A stretch of DNA of 64,000 bases from Ferruginivarius sediminum (GTDB lineage: Bacteria; Pseudomonadota; Alphaproteobacteria; Kiloniellales; Rhodovibrionaceae), in assembly GCF_003344765.1 (NCBI RefSeq), contig NZ_QPMH01000001.1, positions 310,001 to 374,000 on the forward strand. Reading direction: 5' to 3'. Below are positions 45,664 through 54,594 of the stretch, piece by piece (within the stretch, counting starts at the first letter, position 1; each line of letters opens with the position of its first letter). The notes beneath the pieces were generated by a model that did no database searches, was not told the origin of the DNA, and was given only the letters and a program-made list of their open reading frames with translations. A program made the translations under genes and the position numbers.

Positions 45664-47388
45664 ATGAAAAAAGATCTCGAGGCCATCCTCAAGAAACCGG
45701 ATGGAAAGCACGCGCACAGCTATGTGCCGGAACTTGCCGACAAGTTCGTCAAGGGCGAAGTGGATCGCCGCGAATTCCTGCGCACCGCGACGCTTCTGGG
45801 CGTCTCGGCGTCGGCGGCCTACGCCTTCGCCGGCCGGGCGACGGGCCAGAGCCTGATCCCGGAAGCCGCGGCGGAGACGCCAAAGAAGGGCGGTATCCTG
45901 CGCTTCGCGATGGAGGTGCAGGAGATCACCGACCCGGCGACCTATGACTGGACGCAGAAGTCCAATGTCTCGCGCTGGATGGTCGAGTACCTGACCCGCA
46001 CCAAGCCCGACAACGTCACCGTGCCCTATCTGGCGGAAAGCTGGGAGGCGTCCGATGATCTCAAGACCTGGACGTTCAAGCTGCGCAAGGGCGTGAAGTG
46101 GTCGAACGGCGATGACTTCAACGCCGACGATGTCGTCTACAACTTCAAGCGCTGGCTGGACCCGAAGATCGGCTCGTCCAACCTCAGCCTGTTCTCCGGC
46201 CTGACGGAGACGGTTGAGACGACGAACGACGCGGGCGAGACCGTCAAGCAGCAGCGCATGCGCGAGGGCGCGGTCGAGAAGGTGGACAGCCATACGGTGC
46301 GTCTCCACCTCAGCACACCGAATTTGTCGATTCCGGAGAACCTGTACAACTACCCGACCGGAATCGTGCATCGGAAGTTTGACGAGATGGGCGGCGACCT
46401 GTCCAAGAACCCGATCGGCACCGGACCGTATGAGCTTGCGGCCTTCTCTGTCGGCGAGGAAGCGAAGCTGGTGCGCCGTACCGATCCGCACGGCTACTGG
46501 GGTGACGAACCCTACCTGGATGGTATCCACTACATCGATACCGGCTCGGACCGCTCGGCGATGATGGCGGCTATCGCCTCTGATCAGGTGGATGGCATCT
46601 TCGAGGTCGATGTCACACAACTCGATGTGGTCGAGCGGATGCCGGGTGTTACTATCCATTCCGTGAATACCGCGCGCACGGGCATCTGCCGCATGCAGGT
46701 GGACAAGAAGCCGTTCGACGATCCGCGTGTTCGCGAGGCGGTGACGGTATCGCTCGACCACCAGAAGCTGCTGGAACTCGGCTATCGCGGCCGCGGCGTC
46801 ACCGCAGAGAACCATCACGTCGGCCCGATGCATCCTGAATACGCCGAGATTCCCTGGCGCAAACAGGACCACGAGAAGGCGAAGCAGCTTCTCAAGGAGG
46901 CTGGCTATCCCGACGGCATCGACATCCAGATCGACGTTGGCCAGACCCAGGGTCCGTGGGAGCTTGCCACCGTGCAGGCCATGAAGGAGCAGCTCGCGCC
47001 GTCGGGCATCAACCTGAAGATCAACACCATGCCGGCCGCACAATACTGGGAGATTTGGACGACCACGCCGTTCGGCCTGACGTCCTGGACGCACAGGCCG
47101 CTGGGCGTGATGGTGCTGAACCTAGCCTATCGCTCTGGCCAGGCGTGGAATGAGAGCAACTATGCCAATCCGGAGTTCGACAAGGCCCTGGACGAAGCAA
47201 ACGGCATCCTCGATCCGAACGAGCGCCGCAAGAAGATGGAAGAAGTCGAGGCCATCCTGCAGGGCGATCACGTGATCTCGCAGCCGTTCTGGCGCAGCCA
47301 GTACGTCGCGACCCGCGATTACGTGAAGGGTTTCGCTACCCACCCAACCCAGTACCATCAGTTCCAGAACGTCTGGCTGGACAAGTAA
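45664..47388 (+). CDS. dppA: Peptide-type ABC transporter binding protein with Tat signal
   Basis: The 574-residue extracytoplasmic protein has a twin-arginine signal (DRREFLRTATLLGVSASAA at about 35-53), preceded by an unusually long polar leader of some 30 residues. The mature part is a type II (SBP family 5) peptide/nickel-type receptor; TWTFKLRKGVKWSNGDDFNA near 140 is its hallmark. Tat export suggests folding in the cytoplasm before export. The ATG at 45664 follows AGGGAG. It is followed by a hairpin and then dppB-C and the double ATPase gene. The ligand is not determinable. Confidence 0.92.
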   Translation: MKKDLEAILKKPDGKHAHSYVPELADKFVKGEVDRREFLRTATLLGVSASAAYAFAGRATGQSLIPEAAAETPKKGGILRFAMEVQEITDPATYDWTQKSNVSRWMVEYLTRTKPDNVTVPYLAESWEASDDLKTWTFKLRKGVKWSNGDDFNADDVVYNFKRWLDPKIGSSNLSLFSGLTETVETTNDAGETVKQQRMREGAVEKVDSHTVRLHLSTPNLSIPENLYNYPTGIVHRKFDEMGGDLSKNPIGTGPYELAAFSVGEEAKLVRRTDPHGYWGDEPYLDGIHYIDTGSDRSAMMAAIASDQVDGIFEVDVTQLDVVERMPGVTIHSVNTARTGICRMQVDKKPFDDPRVREAVTVSLDHQKLLELGYRGRGVTAENHHVGPMHPEYAEIPWRKQDHEKAKQLLKEAGYPDGIDIQIDVGQTQGPWELATVQAMKEQLAPSGINLKINTMPAAQYWEIWTTTPFGLTSWTHRPLGVMVLNLAYRSGQAWNESNYANPEFDKALDEANGILDPNERRKKMEEVEAILQGDHVISQPFWRSQYVATRDYVKGFATHPTQYHQFQNVWLDK

Positions 47389-47398
47389 TGCCGACGGC

Positions 47399-47429
47399 GG
47401 CCGCGGGGTATTTTCATCGCCCCGCGGCC
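47399..47429 (+). other. Intercistronic hairpin between dppA and dppB
   Basis: A perfect 10-base-pair GC stem (GGCCGCGGGG with CCCCGCGGCC, loop TATTTTCATCG) lies 10 bases after the dppA stop and 45 bases before dppB. There is no following T-run. It probably stabilises the dppA message or partly ends transcription. Confidence 0.8.
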
Positions 47430-47474
47430 GGCCCGCTAGCCAGTCCCTGGGCGGGATGGGAGATACGCTAGGTC

Positions 47475-48407
47475 ATGCTTTTATTCGTAACGCGACGGGT
47501 CGGGACCATGGCGCTGACCATGATCGTGGTTTCGATCCTACTGTTCATCCTTTTGGAACTCACACCCGGCAACGTCGCGACCAAGGTGCTGGGGCCCTAT
47601 TCCTCGGAAGAGCAGCGCCGCCTCTGGCTTGAGGCGCACGGCTACTTCGATCCCATCCACATCCGCTATTTCCGGTGGCTTGGCGATTTCATCATCGGCA
47701 ATTTCGGGGAATCGACCCGCTTCAAGGTGCCGGTCGGCGACGTTCTGTGGCCGCGGCTGTGGAACACGGCAATCCTGGGGTTTGCCGTTATGGTCGTCGT
47801 AGTGCCGCTGTCGTTGACGCTGGGTGTGCTGGCGGGAATGAAGGAAGGCTCGAAGCTGGACCGCTCGATCTCGGTTGGCTCCATCGTCTTCACCTCGATT
47901 CCCGAGTTCGCCAGCGCCGTGCTGTTGTCGGCGATCTTCGTCTTCTACCTGGGTCTGTTGCCGGGCACGAGCGGGATGGCGAGTGGCTTCGACCTCGCGC
48001 AACTCGTGCTGCCGGTCATGGTGTTGGTGCTTTACGACTTCGGCTACGTGGCGCGAATGACACGCGCCTCAATGGCCGAGGTGATGCTCACCAATTATAT
48101 CCGCACGGCCGTTTTAAAGGGCTTGCCGTATCGTTCGGTGATCCTGAAGCATGCGCTGCGTAACGCGCTCATCGCGCCGTTCACAGTGATCATGCTGCAG
48201 ATCAACTGGCTGCTCTCGGGCGTGATCGTTGTGGAGTTCTTCTTTGCATACAAGGGCTTCGGGGCACTGCTGCTGGAGGCTTCGCTGAACCAGGACATCT
48301 TCCTGATCGAGGCATGCGCCATGGTTGCCGTGTTCGTGGCCGTCGGCACGCAGTTCGCGGCCGACGTCGGCTACACCTACCTGAACCCGCGGATCCGCTT
48401 CAGCTAG
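47475..48407 (+). CDS. dppB: Peptide-type ABC transporter permease (DppB)
   Basis: The 310-residue permease has six membrane helices and the DppB-type segments FIIGNFGEST near 73 and the EAA loop IRTAVLKGLPYRSVILKHAL near 211. The N-terminus MLLFVTRRVGTMALTMIVVS is typical. It forms half of the membrane channel; dppC follows after 12 bases. Confidence 0.93.
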   Translation: MLLFVTRRVGTMALTMIVVSILLFILLELTPGNVATKVLGPYSSEEQRRLWLEAHGYFDPIHIRYFRWLGDFIIGNFGESTRFKVPVGDVLWPRLWNTAILGFAVMVVVVPLSLTLGVLAGMKEGSKLDRSISVGSIVFTSIPEFASAVLLSAIFVFYLGLLPGTSGMASGFDLAQLVLPVMVLVLYDFGYVARMTRASMAEVMLTNYIRTAVLKGLPYRSVILKHALRNALIAPFTVIMLQINWLLSGVIVVEFFFAYKGFGALLLEASLNQDIFLIEACAMVAVFVAVGTQFAADVGYTYLNPRIRFS

Positions 48408-48419
48408 AGGGCATTCGTC

Positions 48420-49304
48420 ATGGCAGAACAAACAGTCAGCATGCCGAAGCCGCCCTCGAAGGCGTGGCGCATGTTCCGATCCATCGGATTGTTGCGCGAA
48501 AGCCCGGTCGGGATCGTGGGGGTTGCGATCATCGTGTTCTGGGCGGTGCTGGCACTTTTCGCGGACGTGCTTGCCCCGTACCCGCCGAACGCGACGATCT
48601 CGCCCATGATGTTCCCGGGCGACACGGACGCAAGCGGCAATATGTTCCTGCTGGGGACGGATCACCTGGGCCGGGACATCCTCTCGCGGATCATCCACGG
48701 CTCACGGCGGGTGTTGATCCTGGCGCCGCTGGCCACGCTCTGCGCCTACATCGTCGGCATTCCCATGGGGCTGGCCGCCGGTTACCTGCGCGGTCGCTGG
48801 GACGACGTGCTGTCGTTCATCGCCAACGTCATCCTAAGCTTCCCGGTGCTGGTGCTTTACGTGATCATCATCGCCACGATCGGCGCCTCGGCGGTGAACA
48901 TCCTGATCGCCATCACCTTCGCCAGCGCGCCGGGCATCATGCGTATCGTCCGGGGGCTGGTGCTGGACCTGCGTAACCGTGAGTACGTGGCCGCCGCGCA
49001 GACGCGCGGGGAAAGCGGGCTCTACATCATGTTCATCGAGATTCTGCCGAACGCGCGCGGGCCGATCATCGTCGACGCCTGCCTCAGGTTGGGTTACGTG
49101 ATCATCACCATCGGCGTTCTCGGCTTCCTTGGCCTGGGACTGCCGCCCCCGGACCCGGACTGGGGCGGGATGATCAACGAGACCCGTCAGCTTGCCATGA
49201 CCTTCCCGCACATGGCGGTGTTCCCCTGCATTGCGATCTCCTCGCTGGTGCTTGGGTTCAACTTGGTAGCGGATGGACTGCGCGAGATATCCCTGCGTGA
49301 CTAG
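48420..49304 (+). CDS. dppC: Peptide-type ABC transporter permease (DppC)
   Basis: The 294-residue permease has the DppC hallmark LLGTDHLGRDILSRIIHGSR near residues 77-96 and the EAA loop YVAAAQTRGESGLYIMFIEILP near 188. Six membrane helices are visible. It completes the channel with DppB and ends 9 bases before the ATPase gene. Confidence 0.93.
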   Translation: MAEQTVSMPKPPSKAWRMFRSIGLLRESPVGIVGVAIIVFWAVLALFADVLAPYPPNATISPMMFPGDTDASGNMFLLGTDHLGRDILSRIIHGSRRVLILAPLATLCAYIVGIPMGLAAGYLRGRWDDVLSFIANVILSFPVLVLYVIIIATIGASAVNILIAITFASAPGIMRIVRGLVLDLRNREYVAAAQTRGESGLYIMFIEILPNARGPIIVDACLRLGYVIITIGVLGFLGLGLPPPDPDWGGMINETRQLAMTFPHMAVFPCIAISSLVLGFNLVADGLREISLRD

Positions 49305-49313
49305 GAGGTCGCG

Positions 49314-51467
49314 ATGACGACCAATGGTTCGGGCGGCGAAACGCCCATCTTGGAGTGCAAGGACCTTTGCCTCTCCTACTTCACGCGGGCCGGCGAGATT
49401 CCCGCGGTGGTGGACTTCAACATGACGCTCCACCGCGGGGGCAGCATCGGTCTCGTGGGGGAATCCGGCTGCGGCAAGTCGACGGTGGCGATGGCGATCA
49501 TGCGTTACCTCGGCTCCAACGGGGCCATTGTCGGTGGTCAGATCCTCTACAAGGGCCGGGACATGGCGGAGATGTCGGAGGAAGAGCTCCGGCAGCTCCG
49601 CGGCTCCGAGATCGCGATGGTCTATCAGGAGCCGATGGCCTCGCTGAACCCGAGCCTGACGCTGGGCCGGCAGCTTGTGGAAGTACCGATCTGCCACGAG
49701 CGGATCAGTGAGAAAGAGGCCTACGACCGGGCGGTACAGATCCTGGCGGACGTCAATCTGCCCGACCCGGAACGCGTCATGGCCTCCTATCCGCATCAGA
49801 TCTCCGGCGGCCAGCAGCAGCGCGTGGTCATCGCGATGGCGCTGTTGTCCAATCCCACCCTGCTGCTGCTGGACGAGCCGACGACGGCGCTGGACGTCAC
49901 GGTGGAGGCCGGCATCGTCGAACTGATCGGCCAGATTGCCGAGAAGTACGACACCTCGATGGTCTACATCTCCCACAACCTGGGCCTGATCCTCGAAACC
50001 TGCGACCGGGTGAACGTGATGTACTCGGGCGAGGCCGTGGAGACCGGCACGGTGAAGGAGGTGTTCGACCGGATGCGTCACCCCTACACGAAGGGGTTGT
50101 TCGGGTGCATCCCGCTGCCCGGCGCCGACAAGAACGAGCGGCCGCTGGTGCCGATCCGCGGGCAATTGCCGCTGCCGCACGAGCGACCCAGGGGCTGCAA
50201 CTTCGGGCCGCGTTGCGACTTCTTCCAGGCCGGACGCTGCGATGCCGACACCATCGCCATGCACAACGTGGCGGGCGAGCAGGGCCACAAGGTGCGCTGC
50301 CTTCGCTGGAACGAGATCGACTGGGCGTCGTATCGTCCGGAAGGTGTCTCCACCGAACAGAGCGAGTTCGGCGACAGGGTCCTGCACGTCGATGGAATGC
50401 GGAAGTACTACGAACTCACCGACAACTCCATCGCCGCCATGATCAAGGGCAATCGCGTCAAGTACGTGAAGGCGAACGAGCGCATCAACATGGATGCGCG
50501 CGAGGCCCAGACCGTCGCCATCGTCGGGGAGTCGGGCTGCGGCAAGTCGACCTTCGCCAAGGTGCTGATGGGCCTGGAGACCGCGACCGACGGCACGGTC
50601 AACTTCAACGGCGACGAACTGGCCGAGAAGTCAGTACACGACCGCAGCCCGAAGCAGCTCGGCTCGCTGCAGATGATTTTCCAGAACCCCTTCGACACGC
50701 TGAACCCCAGCCACTCCGTGGGTGGTCAGATCGCCCGCGTGATCCGCAAGTTCGGCGTGGAGAAGGACAAGTCGAAGGTCGAGCAGCGGGTGCTGGAGCT
50801 TCTGGACCTGGTGAAGCTGCCACGTGATTTTGCCCACCGTCGGCCGCGTCAGCTCTCCGGCGGTCAGAAGCAGCGCATCGGCATCGCCCGCGCGTTCGCA
50901 GGGCGCCCCTCGATGGTCGTTGCGGACGAGCCGGTGTCGGCTCTCGACGTCTCGGTGGCGGCGGCGGTGACCGGGCTCTTGATGGAGATCCAGCGCACCT
51001 ACCGCACGACACTCCTGTTTATCAGCCATGACCTCAGCCTGGTGCGTTATCTGGCGGACCGCGTGGTGGTGATGTACCTGGGCCATATCGTGGAGCAGGG
51101 TACGACGGACGAGGTCTTCGCGCCGCCGTACCACCCGTATACCGAGGCGCTGCTATCCGCCGTGCCGATTGCGGACACCTCGATCGAAAAGAAGCGGATC
51201 ATCCTGGAAGGGAATCTGCCCAGCGTGATGAACCCGCCGAAGGGTTGCGTGTTCCACACGCGCTGCCCGCGCAAGATCGGCAGGGTGTGCGAAACCGAAG
51301 CGCCGCCGGTGGTGGAGCCGACGCCGGGCCATCAGGTCGCCTGTCATATCCCGCTCGACGAGTTGAAGCAGATGGAGCCGGTTATCGTCATGACCGACGC
51401 CAACAAGCAGGCGGCGGAAAAGGCCGGCGCGAAGAAAGAGGCGGAAGGCTCGCCGGCCGCGGAGTAA
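49314..51467 (+). CDS. Fused double ATPase of peptide-type ABC transporter (DppD-DppF)
   Basis: The 717-residue protein carries two complete ATPase domains. Domain 1 (about 10-340) has Walker A GESGCGKSTVAM, signature [12 protein letters not shown] and Walker B LLLLDEPTTALD. Domain 2 (about 355-690) has GESGCGKSTFAK, LSGGQKQRIGIARAF and Walker B-like MVVADEPVSALD. Each is followed by the oligopeptide-type C-terminal extension with several cysteines (CNFGPRCDFFQAGRC; CVFHTRCPRKIGRVC). The fusion supplies both motors of the importer in one chain. The last 30 residues are a Lys/Ala-rich tail. Confidence 0.94.
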   Translation: MTTNGSGGETPILECKDLCLSYFTRAGEIPAVVDFNMTLHRGGSIGLVGESGCGKSTVAMAIMRYLGSNGAIVGGQILYKGRDMAEMSEEELRQLRGSEIAMVYQEPMASLNPSLTLGRQLVEVPICHERISEKEAYDRAVQILADVNLPDPERVMASYPHQISGGQQQRVVIAMALLSNPTLLLLDEPTTALDVTVEAGIVELIGQIAEKYDTSMVYISHNLGLILETCDRVNVMYSGEAVETGTVKEVFDRMRHPYTKGLFGCIPLPGADKNERPLVPIRGQLPLPHERPRGCNFGPRCDFFQAGRCDADTIAMHNVAGEQGHKVRCLRWNEIDWASYRPEGVSTEQSEFGDRVLHVDGMRKYYELTDNSIAAMIKGNRVKYVKANERINMDAREAQTVAIVGESGCGKSTFAKVLMGLETATDGTVNFNGDELAEKSVHDRSPKQLGSLQMIFQNPFDTLNPSHSVGGQIARVIRKFGVEKDKSKVEQRVLELLDLVKLPRDFAHRRPRQLSGGQKQRIGIARAFAGRPSMVVADEPVSALDVSVAAAVTGLLMEIQRTYRTTLLFISHDLSLVRYLADRVVVMYLGHIVEQGTTDEVFAPPYHPYTEALLSAVPIADTSIEKKRIILEGNLPSVMNPPKGCVFHTRCPRKIGRVCETEAPPVVEPTPGHQVACHIPLDELKQMEPVIVMTDANKQAAEKAGAKKEAEGSPAAE

Positions 51468-51495
51468 CTTGTCGCGACTTGCCAGGGTGAGCCAC

Positions 51496-52182
51496 TTACG
51501 AGGACGACGGAGACCAGAGGCGTTCGGCGAGGAACCTCGCCAGCGCCTCGATCTCCTTGTGAGCCTCCGAATCGGGCGCATGTCCGCCCACCCAGGTGCC
51601 CGAGGTATAGGCGCTCATCTGATCAGCGCGCTGGCGCAGGGCCGGGCCGACGCTTTCGCCAAGGTCGCCGAGGGTGTGGGTCAGGGCCCGGCCGATGGCG
51701 GTGCGCCGGTCGACCCGATTCGGCACGAGAACGCAGTCGAGCGCGCGTGACGGCCGCGCGGCGCGGGCGCGTTCCAGGACTTGCCTTGCCCGCCGCGTGG
51801 CCGCCAGTTCGGCCCCGCCGGGCGTCACCGGCACAACCAGCAGGTCGGCCAGCGCAAGGGCGCCTGCGACACTGTCCTCGAACTGCGGCGGCAGGTCGAG
51901 GACGACGAGATCGTGGCCCGTCCGCAGGGACAGCATCTCCGCCACCCAGTCGCGGCGGCGGTCCTCCGTATCCGTGACGCCGCCGTGCTTGGCGTCAAGC
52001 GGAAGGTGCCGCGCGGCCAGCGGCGACTTGCCCGTACCGGTCCAAGCGGCCGCCGCGCCCTGGCTGTCGGAGTCGACGAGCGCCACGCGCCGCCGGCGCG
52101 CGTAGGCGCAGGCAAGATTGACGGCCAGCGTGGTCTTGCCGGTTCCACCCTTCAGGTTGCCGACCGCGAGGACCTTGGACAT
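51496..52182 (-). CDS. parA: ParA-family ATPase
   Basis: The 228-residue protein has the deviant Walker A motif of ParA/MinD proteins, KGGTGKTT, at about residues 11-18, Walker A-prime in VALVDSDSQGAAAAW, and Walker B in LVVLDLPPQ. These ATPases position DNA or protein cargo. There is no parB or cargo gene next to it, so it is not part of a standard chromosome-partition locus. It converges with the double-ATPase gene and is divergent from the small membrane protein gene. Confidence 0.88.
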   Translation of the reverse strand: MSKVLAVGNLKGGTGKTTLAVNLACAYARRRRVALVDSDSQGAAAAWTGTGKSPLAARHLPLDAKHGGVTDTEDRRRDWVAEMLSLRTGHDLVVLDLPPQFEDSVAGALALADLLVVPVTPGGAELAATRRARQVLERARAARPSRALDCVLVPNRVDRRTAIGRALTHTLGDLGESVGPALRQRADQMSAYTSGTWVGGHAPDSEAHKEIEALARFLAERLWSPSSS

Positions 52183-52231
52183 GCTGCGCAGTATAGCGAC
52201 GGTGTCGCGTAACGATAGGGGAGGACCGGGT

Positions 52232-52582
52232 GTGAATGGCGGCGTGATGCTGCAAGGCTTGGTGCTGATCGCGGTATTCGCGGCCGGCTATGTCACCGTG
52301 CTCAAGTTCAACGAAGACCGCAGGATCCGCGATCTGGCTTTCTGGCTGCGCCGGACTCATCCGCAGCGCTGGGAGGCACTGCCCTGGATCATGCAGAAGG
52401 CGGACCGACTCGGCGCGGTCGAGAGCTTCCGCCAGGATCCGGAGTTTCACGATGCTGAATTCGATTCCCGCTACGCCGCCGCGAAGACCACACGGCGCCG
52501 GCAGGGCGTGGGTCTCGTCGTTGCCGGCATCGCCATTGTGCTGGCTGTGTTTGGCTATCAGGTGCTTGGCTGGCGGGTGTGA
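52232..52582 (+). CDS. Small two-helix membrane protein of unknown function
   Basis: The 116-residue protein has an N-terminal membrane helix (about 6-20, LQGLVLIAVFAAGYV), a charged central part (about 25-90) rich in Arg and aromatic residues, and a second hydrophobic helix (GLVVAGIAIVLAVFGYQVL) at the C-terminus. A GTG at 52232 has GGGGAGG about eight bases upstream and is preferred to the ATG at 52247. It is divergent from the ParA gene. I do not recognise the family. Confidence 0.7.
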   Translation: MNGGVMLQGLVLIAVFAAGYVTVLKFNEDRRIRDLAFWLRRTHPQRWEALPWIMQKADRLGAVESFRQDPEFHDAEFDSRYAAAKTTRRRQGVGLVVAGIAIVLAVFGYQVLGWRV

Positions 52583-52800
52583 GCGCCGGCCGCCGGGTGA
52601 TGCCACGCGCGCCGGTGGCATATCAGCGCTGCTACTGTTCGATCGGCCGAAGGCCGGCGGGCGGTGGCAGTTACGACGGCTATCCGCCCGAATCTCTGGA
52701 AGCGTGGCATCGCGCGTGGCCTTCTCGACGGCAGCGAGTGCTGACCGCGCGTGCTGCGGTTCGCAGGTTCGACACCGGCAGAGGTTGTCGGTGCCCCGGG
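52583..52800. other. Short convergent intergenic region
   Basis: About 220 bases between the converging small membrane protein and DsrE genes. On the minus strand an imperfect GGCACCG/CGGTGTC stem follows the DsrE gene; no T-run is present. No gene is seen. Confidence 0.4.
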
Positions 52801-53166
52801 TCAGAAGCTCAGCGTCGCGGCACCGGCCTTGATGCGCTCGTGCATCGCGCTCGCCCCCGTGACAATCACGCCTGCGAGCAAGTCGCTCTCGCCATAGCCG
52901 CGGGCTTTGACGCAGGGAGTGCATGCCCAAAGCGTGCCACCGCGTGCGAGGAAATCGTTGACCAGCGAGTTCAAGGGCTCAAGCGGCTGAAAGTGTGCAT
53001 GGTCTGCGGCGCCGCGGCGAACGATGTCGACGGCCGAACCAGTCAGGAAGACGGAGACGGACAGGTCGGCTGTCATGGCGCCGTTGGCGACGGTGAAGGC
53101 GACCGAGGTTTGCTCGTCTTCAGGCCCATGTGTCATTACGACAACGAGTTCTTGTGTTTCGGCCAT
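52801..53166 (-). CDS. DsrE/DsrF-family protein
   Basis: The 121-residue protein has the DsrE-like fold pattern: strand LVVVMTHGPEDEQT, later VSVFLTGSAVDIVRRG, and a conserved cysteine pair in WACTPCVKARGY near residue 83. DsrE-type proteins carry persulfide sulfur or act in sulfur relay. The ATG at 53166 has AGGAG about seven bases upstream and is preferred over an upstream frame start at 53301. It stands alone on the minus strand. Confidence 0.8.
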   Translation of the reverse strand: MAETQELVVVMTHGPEDEQTSVAFTVANGAMTADLSVSVFLTGSAVDIVRRGAADHAHFQPLEPLNSLVNDFLARGGTLWACTPCVKARGYGESDLLAGVIVTGASAMHERIKAGAATLSF

Positions 53167-53479
53167 GCGAAGCTCCTCTTGCAGTGGCAGTCGATGTGAT
53201 GGCGATCGTTCGTATTGCGCCGGTGGGATGTCTCGACTACGCGGATAGCAATAGATTAGACTGGGTCGTTCCCTACTGCTTGAGGATATCCCCGCCCGCA
53301 TCTGGAGATTTTCTGACGACCAAGGTCACGCAGACGGTCAATTGTGTTCACCTGCGGGCACCCGACATCATGAAATCCTCAGATTCTCTCTGCGATCTAT
53401 CCAAGTGCGGCGCCCGGATTTCGTTAGACTGGTTTATGCACTTCGATGCGCCGCGGGCGCCAATTTTGGAGATTCGAGC
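53167..53479. other. Divergent intergenic region, DsrE-family / methyltransferase genes
   Basis: About 310 bases with no gene. It must contain promoters for both divergent genes. A somewhat AT-rich part lies at 53240-53300 and near 53430. No strong hairpin is seen. Confidence 0.45.
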
Positions 53480-54370
53480 ATGGCACAGGCTGACGAAACG
53501 ACCCGGTCAGAGAACCAGGACACCGAGTTCGTGCAGTTCTGGAACGAGGTTCTGGCGCCGAAGTTCATCCGGTTCCGGCACATCCTGGTCGGCGGGCTGA
53601 CTCATCACAGCGAGGCCGTCTTCCCCCAATTGCCTGTCTATCACGGTGACCGGGTACTCGATGTCGGCTGCGGCTTCGGCGATACGGCCGCAAGGTTCGC
53701 CGAGATGGTTGGACCGGAGGGTGAGGTCGTCGGCATCGACTGCTGCGATGCCTTTCTCGACATCGCCCAAGCCGAGATCGCCGAAACCGGGCTGAAGAAC
53801 GTGCGCTTCATGCGGGGCGACGCGGAGGTTGCGCTGCCTGAAGGGGAGTTCGATTTCGTCTTCGCTCGCTTCGGCACGATGTTCTTCGCCAATCCGACGG
53901 CGGGCCTGCGGAATATGCGGCGCGCGCTGCGCCCCGGCGGGCGAATGGCCCACATCGTCTGGCGCGATCCCAAAGACAACCCTTGGCTGTCGATGGCCAA
54001 GGACATCGTCCTGCAGTTTCTGCCGGCGCCTGGCGAGGACGCGCGCACATGCGGTCCCGGCCCGTTCTCGATGGCCGACGAGCCGACGGTACGCAAGATG
54101 ATGGAAATTGCGGGCTACGAGCAGATCGAGTTTCGCCGCGTCGATGCGCCCGTGCTGATCGGCCATGATGTCCAGGACGCGATCGAGTTCCAGCTCGCCC
54201 TCGGCCCCGCCGGCGAGGTCTACAGGGAGGCCGGCGAGGAAGCGGAGAAGAAGCGAGGCGAAATCGAGGGCGCGCTTGCCGAGGCCATTCGGCGTCAGAC
54301 AACGCAGACAGACGGCATCGTCATGGACAGCTCCTCGTGGGTTATCAGCGCACGCAATCCGGCGGGCTGA
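53480..54370 (+). CDS. Class I SAM-dependent methyltransferase
   Basis: The 296-residue protein has SAM motif I VLDVGCGFGDTAARFAE near residue 58, motif II-like VVGIDCCDAFLDIAQ near 84, and a motif III region LRPGGRMAHIVW near 152. The C-terminal 100 residues are a less typical helical extension. It resembles UbiE/ubiquinone-type and small-molecule methyltransferases; the acceptor is unknown. The ATG at 53480 is chosen because the upstream frame to 53342 has no conserved sequence. Confidence 0.85.
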   Translation: MAQADETTRSENQDTEFVQFWNEVLAPKFIRFRHILVGGLTHHSEAVFPQLPVYHGDRVLDVGCGFGDTAARFAEMVGPEGEVVGIDCCDAFLDIAQAEIAETGLKNVRFMRGDAEVALPEGEFDFVFARFGTMFFANPTAGLRNMRRALRPGGRMAHIVWRDPKDNPWLSMAKDIVLQFLPAPGEDARTCGPGPFSMADEPTVRKMMEIAGYEQIEFRRVDAPVLIGHDVQDAIEFQLALGPAGEVYREAGEEAEKKRGEIEGALAEAIRRQTTQTDGIVMDSSSWVISARNPAG

Positions 54371-54594
54371 TCGGGCGGAGGACCGTCGGCGACTCGGGCA
54401 AGAACCGGTGCCATATTTTCCACCACTGACGGCTGTGCTACATTTTGTCGCATGACGGCGCTGATACGCCGCGCAGCACATCTTATCTTCGACTGGAGAG
54501 GCCCGGCGTTGTCAGCTGCCAAAGAACGGCCCGGGCACGGTAGTTCAGGCTCCCTTCCGGATCTTTGGAAGGGGAGCGGGCAATTTCAGGCCCC
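54371..54594. other. Intergenic region upstream of the fused regulator
   Basis: About 220 bases between two plus-strand genes. It contains an imperfect inverted repeat CTCCCTTCC...GGAAGGGGAG (54550-54577) just before the regulator start. No separate gene is seen. Confidence 0.4.

Noticed and set aside
52579-53199. 206-codon plus-strand frame
   Set aside because: It begins at the stop of the small membrane protein and runs antisense to the DsrE gene; composition is Arg/Ala-rich without a family signal.
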